In this document: in pieces, positions 63,930-64,000 of the stretch
How positions within the stretch are numbered: position 1 is the stretch's first letter
Layout: each line of letters begins with the position of its first letter
Assembly (NCBI RefSeq): GCF_001649575.2
Contig: NC_051430.1
Coordinates: 17,046,810 to 17,110,809, forward strand
Direction of reading: 5' to 3'
From: Kryptolebias marmoratus
Taxonomy: Eukaryota; Chordata; Actinopteri; Cyprinodontiformes; Rivulidae
DNA: 64,000 nt
Translations under genes and position numbers: made by a program
The notes under the pieces: model-generated
Databases searched by the model: none
Seen by the model: the letters and a program-made list of their open reading frames with translations, nothing else
What the model was told of the DNA's origin: nothing

Positions 63930-64000
<71 letters not shown>
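63930..64000 (+). repeat. (ATT)n microsatellite at the window edge
   Basis: At least 23 uninterrupted TTA units continuing out of the window. Its position after the cloverleaf module suggests a retroelement-type tail. Confidence 0.97.

Noticed and set aside
1..64000. CRISPR arrays, phage, operons or prokaryotic defence systems
   Set aside because: The window is animal nuclear DNA with spliced genes. No regularly spaced repeat array or bacterial gene organisation is present.

Overview
This window is vertebrate nuclear DNA, almost certainly from a ray-finned (teleost) fish. Its genes have many exons with GT-AG introns and animal-specific domains. The DNA between exons holds remnants of Tc1/mariner, CR1/L2-type LINE and short inverted-repeat elements typical of teleost genomes. 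There is no operon structure, phage, CRISPR array or bacterial gene.

Three genes account for all the coding sequence I can support. (1) vcan (versican), minus strand, from a 5' exon near 25.2 kb down past the left edge. Twelve coding exons are visible: signal peptide, Ig V domain, two Link modules, GAG-alpha, a small 66-bp exon, the large GAG-beta exon, two EGF modules and the first two of three C-type lectin exons. The third lectin exon, the CCP/Sushi exon and the tail lie outside the window. (2) xrcc4, minus strand, six coding exons between 47227 and 35529 that join in frame into a 295-residue protein, plus a probable noncoding first exon at about 52534. (3) tmem167a (kish-A), plus strand, 52693-55938, four coding exons giving a 72-residue membrane protein. 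From memory, the same three genes are neighbours in the same relative orientation in human (TMEM167A and XRCC4 head to head, then VCAN), so this is a conserved linkage block.

Layout: 1-25.4 kb is vcan with repeat-bearing introns. 25.4-35.5 kb is intergenic and holds two LINE fragments and two TTAA-flanked inverted-repeat elements. 35.5-52.6 kb is xrcc4, with long repeat-rich introns. 52.56-52.69 kb is a short, probably bidirectional promoter rich in ACGT-core motifs. 52.7-56.7 kb is tmem167a. 56.7-64 kb is gene-poor, with a decayed LINE reverse transcriptase (about 61.9-62.75 kb) and, at the right edge, a cloverleaf-capable repeat followed by an (ATT)n tract.

The gene products act separately: an extracellular hyaluronan-binding chondroitin sulfate proteoglycan, a nuclear scaffold of non-homologous end joining, and a small Golgi/secretory-pathway membrane protein. 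Three runs of N (6135-6234, 37747-37793, 56198-56312) are assembly gaps. The first lies inside the GAG-beta coding exon next to a near-perfect internal duplication and breaks the reading frame. I found no clearly new multi-gene system. The observations most worth checking are the collapsed repeat in versican, an extra cysteine in each versican Link module, the divergent xrcc4 tail, the shared promoter, and the cloverleaf repeat.
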